NCBI GenBank assembly: GCA_963682025.1
Contig: OY821518.1
Location: forward strand, 224,290,070-224,354,069
Reading direction: 5' to 3'
Source of the DNA: Cordilura impudica
Taxonomy: Eukaryota; Arthropoda; Insecta; Diptera; Scathophagidae
DNA: 64,000 nucleotides
In this document: positions 32,601 to 44,250 of the stretch, piece after piece
Position numbering within the stretch: position 1 is the first letter of the stretch
How the letters are laid out: every line of letters starts with the position of its first letter
Translations under genes and position numbers: made by a program
Notes under the pieces: generated by a model
Database searches by the model: none
What the model was told of the DNA's origin: nothing
The model's input: only the letters and a program-made list of their open reading frames with translations

Positions 32601-33010
32601 TAAAAACAACGAATTCTTCACTAAATATTAAATATTATTATATGTTGCTTTTGTTTTGCACAACTGAAACAATGCAATTTTGAGTTTTTTTTTTTTTTTT
32701 TTTTTTTGAAAATAAAATGAAAACGGTTATTTTAGTTTAAAAATTTAGTTTTTTCTTTTTATTTGTAATATTATAGCAAATAAAGATTTTGGAAAAACAA
32801 CAACAACATGCTTAAAAAATCAAAAAGGTCATTAGTGATTTTGGTTGCTTTTGTTCTGCACAACATTGTATATAAATAAAATTTTTTAACTACTTTTTCA
32901 ATTTGTATCGAGTTTCAGAGTAAACCCCCAGGTCAAAATACTTTGATTGGTATCTTAAGTAAATAAAATATATTAATCTTAAAAAAAAACCTAGTTGTAG
33001 ATCATTTGTA
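32601..33010 (-). other. Intron, no gene seen
   Basis: AT-rich. GTTGCTTTTGTTYTGCACAAC occurs twice (near 32644 and 32845), a short direct repeat. Confidence 0.5.
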
Positions 33011-33937
33011 AAGGGTGTTTTTTAAGAGTTATAAGAAAGTTTTCCAAAAAAAAAAAACACATAAAATTCAGAAAAATGCATGAAATCTTTATTTGAATCG
33101 ATAGAACGGTCCATATAATTTAATGTTTGAAGATTATTTCATGCAAATGTTGACCGTGACTGCGCCTCAAATGGTCCATCCGATTAGTCCAATTTTGGCA
33201 TACTCTTTCCAACATTTCGGCCGGTATCTCACGAATAAATGCTTCAATGTTGTCTTCCAATGCGTCAATTGAAGCGGGATTGTCTGCATAGACATGAGCT
33301 TTAACATAGCCCCACAAAAAAAAGTCTAAAGGCGTTAAATCGCACGATCTAGGCGGCCAATTGACCGGTCCCGAACGTGAAGTAAAAGGTTCACCGAACT
33401 CGCCTCTCAATAAGTCCATTGTTGCGCGTGCTGTGTGGTATGTGGCAACGTCATGTTGAATCCACATGTCATGCAAGTCAAGCTCTTGCATTTTGGGTAA
33501 AAAAAAGTTGGACATCATCTCTCGGTAGCGCTCACCATTCACAGTTACGTTACGATTCGCATCACTTTGAAGAAGTACGGTCCAATGATGCTACCAGCCC
33601 ATAAACCGCACCAAACTGTGACTTTTTCTGGATGCATTGGTAGCTCTTCCAATGCTTCTGGGTGATATTCACTCCAAAATTTAGTCACAATAGCCCGAAT
33701 AGCCGCTTCAGTGGGTCGATTAAACTGACCATAAAATGAAAGAAGCGCGCGATAAACTTTCTTAACAGAGCACGCATTTTGATAATAAAATTCAACAACT
33801 TGCAAGCGCTGTTCGTTTGGTTCATGGTTAAATTATAGACCAAACTGAAGATGTTTGACAATGAAACAAAACACGAAACGTGCGTCAGCTGTTTAAACCA
33901 GTGTTGCCAAAAAGATAATAGCTAAAAAATCACCCTT
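33011..33937 (-). mobile_element. DD41D mariner-superfamily element, copy B, internally deleted
   Basis: The ends AAGGGTGTTTTTTAAGAG and ...GCTAAAAAATCACCCTT are TA-flanked (33009-33010, 33938-33939). At 927 bp it is about 300 bp shorter than copy A. It lies in opposite orientation, so the 3' ends of the two copies face each other across 1.1 kb. Confidence 0.92.
33120..33825 (-). pseudogene. DD41D transposase of copy B, deletion derivative
   Basis: The minus-strand start MNQT lies near 33825, with an early small frameshift into QVVEFYYQNACSVKKVYRAL. Around residue 45 (IVTKFW) the frame jumps to SEYHPEALEELPMHPEKVTV: the region with the first catalytic Asp is deleted. A frameshift at about 33543 leads to the long second frame MNGERYREMMSNFFLPKMQE, with QHDVATYHTARATM (second Asp present) and PPRSCDLTPLDFFLWG (third Asp). 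Counting gives 41 residues between them, confirming DD41D. It ends HLHEIIFKH. It cannot be active without the first Asp. Confidence 0.9.
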
Positions 33938-34799
33938 TATATGCTTCTATTTTTGATAAAAAAAAATATTTTTTGCTTAATATTGTTGGAAATTTGATTA
34001 ATATATGAATAATTTTAGTTTTAATATCAGCCATGTCAACATTGCAACAAATCACTCCTAAAAGTATGCTTTAGTGTTTTTAGTGGGCTTAAAATAACCG
34101 CCATCTATAATTTCCAAACATTATTTTCCAATTTTCAAAAAATGGAATTTTGTAATCTGGCAATATTGGTTAGAAAAATAGACAAACTTGCCAATGATGC
34201 CAGATAAATTCGTTTTAAACGGATTTGCATTGAAAAATAAATGAATGATGGTATTTAAAAAACCATTGCAAATTAAAATCTTGTGGTAAGTAAATAAATG
34301 ATAACGTTAACTGCTTAGAAGTTACTTTTAACGTTGAGCAATTATTTATGAGTTATTACTGTAAAAAAGTCCCATTTATGAGAAACTTTTCAGATTATTC
34401 TGGTTATCCTCTTTTTAATGTTCTAGAACTGGTAACTACATTTTGAAGTTTTTTAGTTTTGTTATATTTTATTTATTTCACATCTGGCCTGAACTACTGT
34501 GAGAAAACTGGGTATGGTCGCAGTTTTTCAAATAAAATGGGTAAAATCGCCAGATAAAACAAAAATCATTTTCATTAATTTACACTATTTCTTTTTGAAA
34601 GATTTATATCACGATTTTCTGGAAAAGTCAATCAAATAAACATTTTTATTCAAATTTATAATATAATATTTGCGACTTTCTCCGTACAACACTATTTCTT
34701 TTTTAAAGAACAATAACATGATTTTCTGGAAAAGTCAATCAAATAAACATTTTTATTCAAATTTTAAATAAAATCTTGCCCGTTTTCCTCCGTACAACG
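33938..34799 (-). other. Intron with a roughly 115-bp tandem duplication
   Basis: Non-coding. GATTTTCTGGAAAAGTCAAT and the following AAATAAACATTTTTATTCAA repeat at about 34613 and 34730, each followed by a TTTCC/TCTCCGTACAAC block, giving a tandem pair of about 115 bp at 34600-34820. Confidence 0.6.
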
Positions 34800-35523
34800 C
34801 TATTACGTATTTAAAGAAGTGAGATCGAGGCCAAGAAATTAGGAAAAAAAGCAGGCCGGTTAGATGAGTGCTTGGAGTATTTGGTGCGAAAAGTTAAATC
34901 CAATGCAGGTATTAAGTTACACGAAGTCCAAAAAGCTGCAAAAAATTAATCGCTAAAAACAGAGCACGCAAATTGAAATTTTTCATAAAAAAATGCTCAT
35001 GCTGCCGAAAAATCTGACAGTACATACTTTTCCTCGTCCATTAGGAAAAGTATGTACTGTCAGATTTTTCGAAGCTTCCAAATCAAAATTGTTATTCTGC
35101 TAATGCTCGAGGAAATGATAAGTTTATGACCTAAAAGCAGACGAAATTTCCAAAAAAAAAAGTTCCTGGTATAGTAAATAATATGCAGTTGTGGCAATGG
35201 GCTCTATAAATACCGAAATTTATATTAAGGAGTGTTTGCAAAAACATATACTTTTGAAGCGATTTGGCATCCTGTCACTACGGTAAGAAAGTCCTTGAGT
35301 GATACAAAAACAATAACCTGGTTTTTGTACCAAGGAATTAAATTCTCCAAAATGTTTGAAGCTTAGGCCAGAGATACGGGCTGTTGTAAGAAGAGAGTTG
35401 AAGAGCACAAAAAATGTTGCATAAAATGTGGAGGATTTTAAAGGGAGATGGACTACCTATTCCAAAAAAGTGACAGAAACCATTATAAAATTCCTAATGA
35501 TAGTGTGTCCGGAAAAGTTAGAC
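34800..35523 (+). pseudogene. DD37E-type Tc1/mariner transposase fossil, copy 1
   Basis: A decayed N-terminal part (LDECLEYLVRKVKSNAGIKL near 34864) is followed by a perfect hairpin (35006-35071). The catalytic part reads DLASCHYGKKVLE near 35263, NNNLVFVPRN, a degenerate LRPEIRA block near 35360 and a C-terminal FKGRWTTYSKKVTETIIKF near 35433. The sister copy at 40340 preserves the D-to-E spacing. A MITE interrupts it at 35524. Confidence 0.75.
35006..35071. repeat. Perfect 29-bp hairpin with 8-nt loop
   Basis: CGAAAAATCTGACAGTACAT (35006-35025) continues ACTTTTCCT, and after the loop CGTCCATT (35035-35042) the exact reverse complement runs from AGGAAAAGT to GATTTTTCG (35043-35071). All 29 pairs match, although the surrounding transposase is heavily mutated. 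Confidence 0.95.
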
Positions 35524-35747
35524 CAGGAGGCAAATCACCGCATTGGATATCGAGGAAAATCAATCGAAATTCTATATTTTGGTTTATTATTTGTAGTAGA
35601 CGGACCTTGGACCTTGTTTTATCCTTAACTAGGGGCCATAATACGTTACCTGTGACAGAGTGAAATTTTTCTTAGTATTTAATTTTGGAAACTAAAAAAA
35701 AATTTCGATCGAAAAATTTCGATAACGAATGCGAGATTAGACCCCAG
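35524..35747. mobile_element. MITE, second copy of the 28301 family, inside the DD37E fossil
   Basis: The left end CAGGAGGCAAATCACCGCAT and the reverse-complemented right end CTGGGGTCTAATCTCGCATT form imperfect TIRs. Its interior shares AAAATCAATCGAAATTC and TTCGATCGAAAAATTTCGAT with 28301-28580. Compared with the DD37E sequence at 45360 (GACCAGTTCAT), it splits that site after the GACC, with CCAG or CAG on both sides. Confidence 0.75.
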
Positions 35748-38700
35748 TTCATAAGAAGTGATTAGAACTATAAAAGTTATCATTTTATATATACTGTAAT
35801 ATAACTTCAATGAATTAAAACAAATCAAAACTCCAGATTCAGTTCCCTTATTATTACATTTTATGTATGTTAAGATTTTTTCGATCTCAGTCCTTAAAAT
35901 CAAGCTCTTTGCTTCGAAACTCCGATATTCCGTACTTCGTAATTTCTATTTTCGATCAAAAGCAGTGGGTTCAATGCAATGAAAAGAGAACGAGGTAATA
36001 AAGATACGGACATATCCCATTTCTATTTAAAATTTGTATTATTTTAATATGAAAACTATTCAAAAATATTAATAAAAGCTTAAAAGAAATTATCAAAAAA
36101 AAAAAAAATAATAAATAATAATAACAAAATGAACATATTCAAGAAATCTATAAAGGTCAAAAGCGTCTTTCATAAAGTAACCAAAATTTGATTCAAAAAG
36201 AGAGAAAATTAAAATCGAAAAAAAAATAAAAATAAGAAAGAAAAACAAAATTCCATTTTTTTTTAAACATAAAAATATTTATCGTTTTTTATTTTTAAAA
36301 AACAACTTATCAAATAAAATTCGTACCATTATATTTTTTTTGTTTAAAATATATTAAATTATAAATAAAAATTTGTGATTATATGATTTTAAATAATATA
36401 TATTTTTTTTTGTATATATAATAATAGTAAATATTTAGTATAATGTGTATAATATTTATATATATATATATATAAGTATATATATAAATATGTAATAAAG
36501 TTTTAAAATAAATACAATGATGACAATTGTTTTAATAATAATGATATGCAGGCAAAATTATAATTAAATGTTTTTTTTTTTAATAATCCTTTATGTTAAA
36601 CTACATAATTTTAAGGGCCAAATTAAAACTTAAAATAGGGTTTTAAATAAATTTGTATTAAATATAAACAAATGTAAAATAAAATGTATAATAAATATTG
36701 TCCATAAACAACAAATTGGATTCTTTTTCAGTGGAGGGGGTTAATAACTAGGATAAAGTATACAAATACAAATTAAAAACTAAAATATATTTATAATTTT
36801 TGAATGAAATTAAAATGACAAAAATATGACGTGATGAGTTTAATATAGATTTTGAACAATACAAGCAAAATTTCATACTTTTAGTAACATTAAAAAAAAA
36901 ACTTTTGAAAAAATGTAAAAAAATTTCTATGGAATATTTAAAAAAAAGTTTTGCTTTAAGTCTTGTAATCAATTTTTTTTTGTTGAAAATTTTGTAAGAA
37001 TTTTTTTTGTGAAGAAGCACTTTGTTTACAAATTCGTTTCTGTAAAGTTTCGTCGAATAGGGTATTTCTAAATTTAGGTGAATTGTTCTAATTTAAAAAC
37101 AAGCCTAAATAGAAAATTCTACCAAATTTTTTGTCTCGAATGATGCCAAATGACAAAAAATTGTGTTTTGAAAAATAATGAAAAACTTTAAAGTGTTTTG
37201 GGTTAGTTAAAGCTTTCTAATTTTTTTTTTTAATTATAGTTTTGAAGTTTTAAGCTTTCTATTAAGAAAACAAACATTGGCAAGTTTAAAAGTTAGTACT
37301 TAAAAGCTTAAATAAATTTAACTAGAACAATATTAAGCTTTTTTTGTAATTTTTATATTTTGATTATGGCTATGAAGTTTCTCCCTGTGTGCAGATTTTA
37401 GAATGGATTTATAATACGATTTTGAAAATAAAAAAAAAACAGTAAAAAATTTATTAGAACCTTATTCAAAAAATAATGATAAGACAACTTTATCTGATGC
37501 GGAATATTGTTGCAAACATGAAAGACAATATTATGAATTAGAGTTGGGAGGATCACTGATTTTCAGTATGATCTTAAATGAAAATTACATTGAATATATG
37601 AATTCGTAATTGCAAACAACAAAATGTGCAATGAACAAATATCTGCTGCAGCTGATCGTCATGAACACAGTTAATTTATCATGGATGAGGCTCCCTGTAT
37701 ATCTGTTTTAAAATAATGTTTTTTTTTTTAAATTTTACAATTCTATGTAATTTATTTTTTCAGCTTCAAGAATTTGAAAGCTTAAAGCATTATGAAATTA
37801 AGAGCTTTTTTTGCTAACAGCGGCTTTAAAAAACTGTAAAAATATTATTCATTTAATAATTTTTTTAAATGTATATAATTTATAGTTTTTGCAACTTAAT
37901 GAATTCAAAAGCTTTAAGCTTTAATTAAGCTTTTAACTTATTTATAATGAAATACTAGTTTATTTAAGAGATTTCCATTAGAGTTAAAATTTCAAGACAC
38001 ACATTTAAATAAGTTTTTATAAAATCAGTTAGAAAAGCTTAAATCTTTTTTATAAAATGCTATGTTTATAAAGCTTATTTTAGCAATTTTGCCAACCATT
38101 CAAAATTTTCTTTATAAAAAGCTTAAAACTGTTTTTTTTTATATCTAATAAATTTAGGTTATACTATAAAACAAAGTGCTTTTGGAGATAAATTTGGGGG
38201 AAGAATAAAAGAATAAATACCAAACAATTTTGAAATGTCATGTCATCACTTTATTTTTGTTCGTTTTCTCTTTAATAATATACAAAATTAAAATATATTT
38301 TTTACTTAAATTATTAAAAGCAAAAATAAAATTACAAAAATATGGGGAGGGAGGGGTGTTCACAAACTTTAAAGCAAACATATTGCAGATAAATATAAAA
38401 ATATATTTTTAAAACTACTTTTTCTAAGAAAGCTCTCTAATAGTTAAAGGAGTTTTGGTTTTAAAATAAATAAATTTTTTATAATTTAAAAAAAAAAATT
38501 AACAATTTCTTTAACAATTTTTTTTTGTAAGTATTGCAAATATAAATATCAAAAGGTTTTAGAAAGGTTTTAACAATTTTAAGAAACAATTTCTCAAAAT
38601 TTTTAAAAACACAATTTTAAAAAATTTTGAATTTTTTTTAAAATTTTTTTCTTCTAATATTCTAAGAAATTAAAATTTTTCTTTTAAATTTTTTTTTAAT

Positions 38701-39095
38701 GGTTTTTTAAAATTGCAAAATATTTAACGGTTTCATAAAATTTTGATTAATTAAAGAAAAACAATTTTTTTTTAGTTTTATAAACTTTTTTAAAATTTTG
38801 TAATTTTTTTTTGTTAAAATTCCGATAAATTTCAAATAAATTTGTTAAACTCGTAAAATTAGTTTAAAAAAAAAACTTTCTTAAATTTCAAGGTGACTTT
38901 TCGTAATATATAAAAAAAAATAATTTTAAAAATTAGAAAAATAAAAAGCTTTTTTCTTCTTAAAACAACTACTTTTTTTATCAATGCAAAACTATTACTA
39001 AAAATTGCAAAAAAAAAATTTAAGATAATTTCATTATGTTTTTTAGCACTCTTGAATTTGTTTTAAGCGAAAACCAAATTTTCTTTGTGACTCAC
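35748..39095 (-). other. Intron, very AT-rich, no gene seen
   Basis: Long AT-rich intron with poly-A and poly-T runs and a TA dinucleotide run near 36459-36474. AAGCTT-containing words recur at 37200-38120. No transposon or coding frame is recognised. Confidence 0.6.
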
Positions 39096-39403
39096 CAACT
39101 CCTAAATTAACACCACCACTGCTAGTACCAACACCGTTATTAAGACCACCGTTCATACGTGTTAATTGTTGTATGTCATTTCCTGTAAATGTGGACAATT
39201 TCAAACTGCCATCAGTATTATGATTGGCCAACTGGAAATTATTATTGTTATTGTTCAATAAGGGTCTTAATGATGATGACGCCGACGATGAACCCAATGC
39301 AGCAGCATGGGCAGCAGCTATTAAAGGAGTATTTTCTATAATCGGAGTCTGTGGCGAATCTAAAGGACGTGTTCCCACAAATGATGATTCAAGCCAACAT
39401 TTT
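39096..39403 (-). CDS. MYND-gene upstream exon (N-terminal known part)
   Basis: On the minus strand the acceptor TTGCTCATTCCAG precedes AAAATGTTGG, and the donor is GGAGTTG|GTGAGT at 39095. The frame reads CWLESSFVGTRPLDSPQTPI and continues with an Ala/Ser-rich segment and a run of Asn (LLNNNNNNFQLANHN), ending GVNLGV plus one base. That base joins the middle exon in the correct phase. No domain or Met start is needed within it, so the true N-terminus is in an exon to the right. Low-complexity composition suggests a disordered linker. Codon use is clearly GC-richer than the flanks. Confidence 0.85.
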
Positions 39404-40224
39404 CTGGAATGAGCAAGAAATATACAGAAACAAAATTATTAGCTTTATTTATATTTGTAAACAAAAAAAAAAAAAAAAAAAAAATCAATACATATTAAAT
39501 ATATCAAGTTTTTTCAATACATAACTATATTAAGTATATCTAAAGTTTTTTTTATATTCCTTTCAAGCATCTCATTTAGTTGTTTGTTTTTGGTACTTAA
39601 TTTGTCACTTTTTTTTTTTTGATGACTCAGATTTAGAAAAAAAAAAAGTTTGCAGAATGCCATGAACATATAGTATTTACATAAAGATTACATAACCTAA
39701 GACAATATATTTTTAAGCGATAGTAAAAAAAAATATTTTCTTTATTTTTTATTACAAGTGCTGATAAAATCATACCCTATAAACTCATGCATACACACAT
39801 AGAAATATGGTAGAGCCATTCTATGTATTCTATATGAACTAGATTTCGATGTGGTCTTAAAAATTAGAGCATAAGGTTAAAAGTGAAATCATCAGTACGA
39901 GTCGTAGGAAATGGAAAACCCATGGTAGTTGCAATGAAAACTTTTAAGCAAAACAATACATTTATCCAGAACAATCTTGGTATAGATTTCCATTGTTAGA
40001 GAAAGATAACATTAAACGATAAAAAAAAACTGAAAAATTATGTATGAAAATTTTATTCTAAGCATTTTTTATTCCAAACATATGCCGAAGAAACAAGTTC
40101 GTTAATAAAAATTTATAAATTAAAAAAAAAAATATTTTTTATAAATTTTCAAAATTTTAAAAATGAATACATGAAATTATGAAATCTCAGACATAGGAAA
40201 AAATAACACATGCAACACATAAAA
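39404..40224 (-). other. Intron, no gene seen
   Basis: AT-rich, with an A-run at 39462-39483. Confidence 0.5.
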
Positions 40225-40320
40225 TGCAAATGTGTGGTTTTCGAAGTACTTTAGTTTAGCTGCTGTTCGGATTTTATGGCCTCATGTATATTTTGGCTAA
40301 AATTTAATTTTTCCAACAAT
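40225..40320 (+). repeat. Short interspersed repeat, inverted copy at 46835-46945
   Basis: TGCTGTTCGGATTTTATGGC and the flanking GGTTTTCGAAGTAC recur as the reverse complement near 46850-46945. Confidence 0.7.
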
Positions 40321-40339
40321 GTGCGGTTGCGGCAAAAGA

Positions 40340-40638
40340 AGCAAGTCATTTCTTACAATGGGCTCTATAAATACCGAAATTTATATTAACGAGTGTTTGC
40401 AACAACTCATATTTTTGGAACGATTTGGCATGCTGTCACTACGGTAAGAAAGCTCTTGAGTGGTACAAAAATAGTAACCTGGTTTTTGCGCCAAGGGCGG
40501 TAAAAATTTCAAAATTTTTTGAGCTTAGGCCAGTGGAGAGTTACTGGCTCTTGTGAGAAGGGAGTTGAAGAGCATAAAAAAGTTTTCCCAAAATTTGCAG
40601 GATTTTAAACGGAGATGGACTAACCTGTTCCAAACAAG
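40340..40638 (+). pseudogene. DD37E-type transposase fossil, copy 2, left part
   Basis: The frame is open through the catalytic segment: DLACCHYGKKALEWYKNSNL starts at 40422, and ELRPVESYWLL carries Glu at 40536-40538. Thirty-seven residues lie between this Asp and Glu, matching the ITmD37E class of the Tc1/mariner superfamily. It is about 85 percent similar to 35190-35465 by eye. A composite insertion cuts it at 40638, and the rest resumes at 45312. Confidence 0.82.
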
Positions 40639-41036
40639 TAAGAGTGTTAAATTCGGCTGTGCCGAATCCTTGATACCCTCCACCTCGGTTTGAGTATTGA
40701 TAATAAATGTAAACAAAATATTGGAAAAATATGCATGCGTTTCCTATATGCGTTTCCGGTTATATGACATAACTTCTCGTTTAATTTAATAATAATAATA
40801 AATTCCCGTCGTTCCTATAAGGAGCATAGGGCCATAAACCGTTTAATTTAGTTTTTGCTAATTAAATAGCTCGCCTTAACCTCCATTGCAAAGGTAATGG
40901 TCGTGTATGGTGGCTATATGCATTAAATCGTGCTAATTGGAGATGGCTGTATAGTTTCTTTTACCTGGCGAAATATTTTTTCATTGCGGCCATATAGGTC
41001 GGATGGAGTAACAAAATAATAACCAAAAACAAGTGA

Positions 41037-41775
41037 GAAATTTATAGTCGGTCTACACCGACTATACGATACCCTATACCATGCGTTTAGAAACCCTATC
41101 TCTTAGGCCCAATTAACTGGATAAAGAAAATTAGCAAAAACCAAATTTGAGTGGGATTTTTATTAATTTTTTTGGCTGCAGATATGAAAAAGTTCATATC
41201 GGATGCTATATCTATATAAGGACAAGGTCCAAAAATGGACCGATCCTGATCATGTTTGGTAAAGTCTCTTGTATTTTGCAAAAATATATACAAACAAAAT
41301 TTGAGAAGAGTCAGTGCAATATTTTTGTTTTTTAATAGATTTAAGTGAAGATCGGGAAGCAGCTCTGTATGGGGTCAAATGGATCATTTTTGGACTACTC
41401 ATTAATGGATGTAATGAACGCATACAAACCCAATTTGAGTAAGATCTATATGACAATTTGGATCTTATGGCAATTTATGTCGATTTCATATGGGTAATTT
41501 GTATGGGGGCTAGGTCTGAACATGGACCGATTCTCACCAATTTCAATAGCGTTCATCCCATATATTCATATTTGCGACCTGTAGTTTGATTACAAACTTT
41601 ACATGGACACACAAACGGACGGACGGACGGACGGACATTGTTAAATCAACTCAGAAAGTGATTCTGATTCGATCGGTATAATTAAAGATGGGTCTAGGTC
41701 AAATATTTTTGGTTGTTACAAGCAGCAGCACAAAGTCATTATACCCAAACCACATAGTGGTATAGGGTATAAAAA
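41037..41775 (+). repeat. INE-1/Helentron-like repeat, most complete copy
   Basis: The start has a hairpin ATAGTCGGTCTACACCGACTAT followed by ACGATACCCTATACCA; the end reads TAGTGGTATAGGGTATAAAAAG, so the sub-termini are inverted. The interior has four GGAC units (GGACGGACGGACGGACGG near 41617) and GATTCGATCGGTATAAT. Related copies are at 24310, 25780, 47017 (minus) and 61870. Non-coding. Confidence 0.75.
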
Positions 41776-43404
41776 GCTCTCTCAATTTTTTTATTAAAAT
41801 ATTGCCATATTTGGAAAACATAGAGAATAAATTTATAATAATAAATAATTAAATTGGGGATGCCAAACGCAAAACCCCAAATGTCCCAAACATTTTAAAT
41901 AAAATAATTTGTTATCTTTATTTTCTGAAAAACTTCAAATATTCATCCAAAAAAAAAATTGTGAAAAATAATATATGTATAAATAACATTCTCATCAAAT
42001 TGCGTTTATTTATGTAACAATTTTTATGTTCGCAATTCTTAAATATCATTTGAGGTTTTCTAAAATTCATTGAATTTAAATTAATGTTTTCTGTAGTGCG
42101 AATTCAACGATCCGACAGAATTTCAACGATCCGACAATCGCAAAATATATCGACAGCTATTGCTGTTTGCACTGAGGATTAAGAGATTCACTAAGTACAC
42201 ACATCTTATCGACAGTCGACAAATCTATTTTTCTATTTATTTAAATTGTAAACGAGTGGCATCTCTGTTAAAATAAGCGAAAAACACAAAGAAGAATAGA
42301 AAAAAAACAAATTACTTCGTGTTTGACAGGATGATTTTATGTTTATGTTTAATATCTCTATTTTTTTTTAATAATATTTCTGTTTATTTATTTGAAAATG
42401 AAATAATGAATTGAATATGCTATTTAATTTTTGTATTTATATAAAAAAGTTTTTTTAATTAAAGCAAAATATTTTCACTATTTTATGATTTTTATTTATG
42501 TATGACGACATTTCAACCTAAAAATTTAAGTTTTTATCGATTGAATAAACAACACAAAAATGGTTGTCGTTTAGATAACAACAACAGCTGACTTTAACAA
42601 TAGCGAATATCGTTTAAAAATTTTACTGATAATTTTGCTTTTCCTTTTTAACGATTCGACAATCGTTAAAAGAAGTTACTGAAAAGCTATTAATTTCTCC
42701 TGAAAGCCAATATTTTTTTTTAATGTAAACATTTTTTAAATGTAAACATATTTGGTGTTTGTTTTGGAATTTCAATTTGTGTTTAACGAATATAATTTAT
42801 ATGTATATTAAAGATGCAATTGAGATCTCCTAAATTTAAAATTATTATTTCCGACGTTTTGATATGATTTTCTGAAATTCAGTTAATATTTTCTAATTTA
42901 TAATTGGAAATTTTAATTGCAGTTTTTAGAATTGATATTTTCTTAAATTTGAATGGAAAATTAAAAAAGTGCAATTTTGTATTTATTCACATAAATACTA
43001 AATAAATAAATAATGCTTTAGTAATTATAAACAATTTTTAAAAATTAGATGTAATCGCAATCAGATATTTTATAGGTAAAGCAGAATAATAATTCTATAT
43101 AACTAAGTAGAACTTTTTTGAAAGCAAAAAACTCATTGATAACTCGGTAAGCCTATTTTGTAAAGGCAACAAAAAGTTAATATGCCAAACTTATGTTCAT
43201 ATTAGTAAAAGAATAATGAAAAAACGTATACTCTTAACATTGTTATGTATAACATCTATTTGAAAATATTGACATTCATGTTAAAATAGAAATAACTATT
43301 GCAAAGCTAATTAGAACAAAGATTGTGGCGCCATCTATTGTGACATAGTCACGCTGAGCAAAATGAAGTGACACTCTGTTAATGCAAAAGAAATGTATTT
43401 TCCC
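41776..43404 (-). other. Insert sequence, no gene seen
   Basis: AT-rich. CAACGATCCGACA occurs twice near 42107-42137, and a related CGATTCGACAATCG lies near 42652, perhaps a remnant TIR pair. Positions 43397-43404 (ATTTTCCC) are a target duplication. Confidence 0.5.
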
Positions 43405-44250
43405 CAGAGTTCAGAAAAAAACACACACTGAATAAAAAACTCGTACATATATGTAAACAAACATAACTTAGACCAACACACACATATTTTTATTTTCATA
43501 TCAATTATGTTTGTTTTTAAATTTTCTTCGGTGCCCAACACAATCATGACTGTGTTCGTTTCAATATTTCGTTATTTACACGAACAATTTTGTATCACGT
43601 ACTTTTTGTTTCAATCACACATAAACCACACATTTTTGAATGTTGCTTTATTTGAAGTTCATGTTCTGGTACGTGTACTGAAAAAAAAAAAACAGAACAT
43701 GTACAATAAACAGGTTCGAGTTCAGTTATATTATAAGTCGTGTTGTGGCTCGTGTATTAAGAAAAAAACAGAACATGTACAATAAACAGGTTCGAGTTCA
43801 GTTATATTTGAAGTCGTGTACAATAAACAGGTTCGAGTTCAGTTATATTTTAAGTCGTGTTTAAAATATAACTGAACTCGAACCTGTTTATTGTACATGT
43901 TCTATTTTTTCTTAGTACACGAGCCACAACACGACTTAAAATATAACTGAACTCGAACCTGTTTATTGTACATGTTCTGTTTTTTTTTTTTTTTCAGTAC
44001 ACGTACCAGAACACGAACTTCAAATAAAGCAACACTCAAAAATGTGTGGTTTATGTGTGATTGAAACAAAAAGTACGTGATACAAAAATGTTCGTGTAAA
44101 TAACGAAATATTAAAACGAACACAGTCATGGTTGTGTTGGGCACCATAGAAAATTTAGAAACGCACATAATTGATATGAAAATAAAGATATGTGTTGGCT
44201 GCTTTTGAACAGAACATTGTGTGTTTCATGTGTGTATTTTCTGAACCTTG
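43405..44250. mobile_element. hAT-like foldback: 846-bp near-complete palindrome
   Basis: Starts CAGAGTTCAG and ends CTGAACCTTG, flanked by ATTTTCCC on both sides (43397-43404 and 44251-44258), an 8-bp target duplication as in hAT elements. The arms are about 400 bp each and nearly self-complementary, meeting near 43855-43865. The centre has repeats of GGTTCGAGTTCAGTTATATT. The two outermost about 90 bp differ: end A contains GAATAAAAAACTCGTACATA, end B contains ATGAAACACACAATGTTCTG. Non-coding, non-autonomous; the open frames across the arms are mirror images. Confidence 0.92.

Noticed and set aside
43507..44168. Two mirror-image open frames as a divergent gene pair
   Set aside because: They are the two arms of the same palindrome, and their translations are copies of each other.
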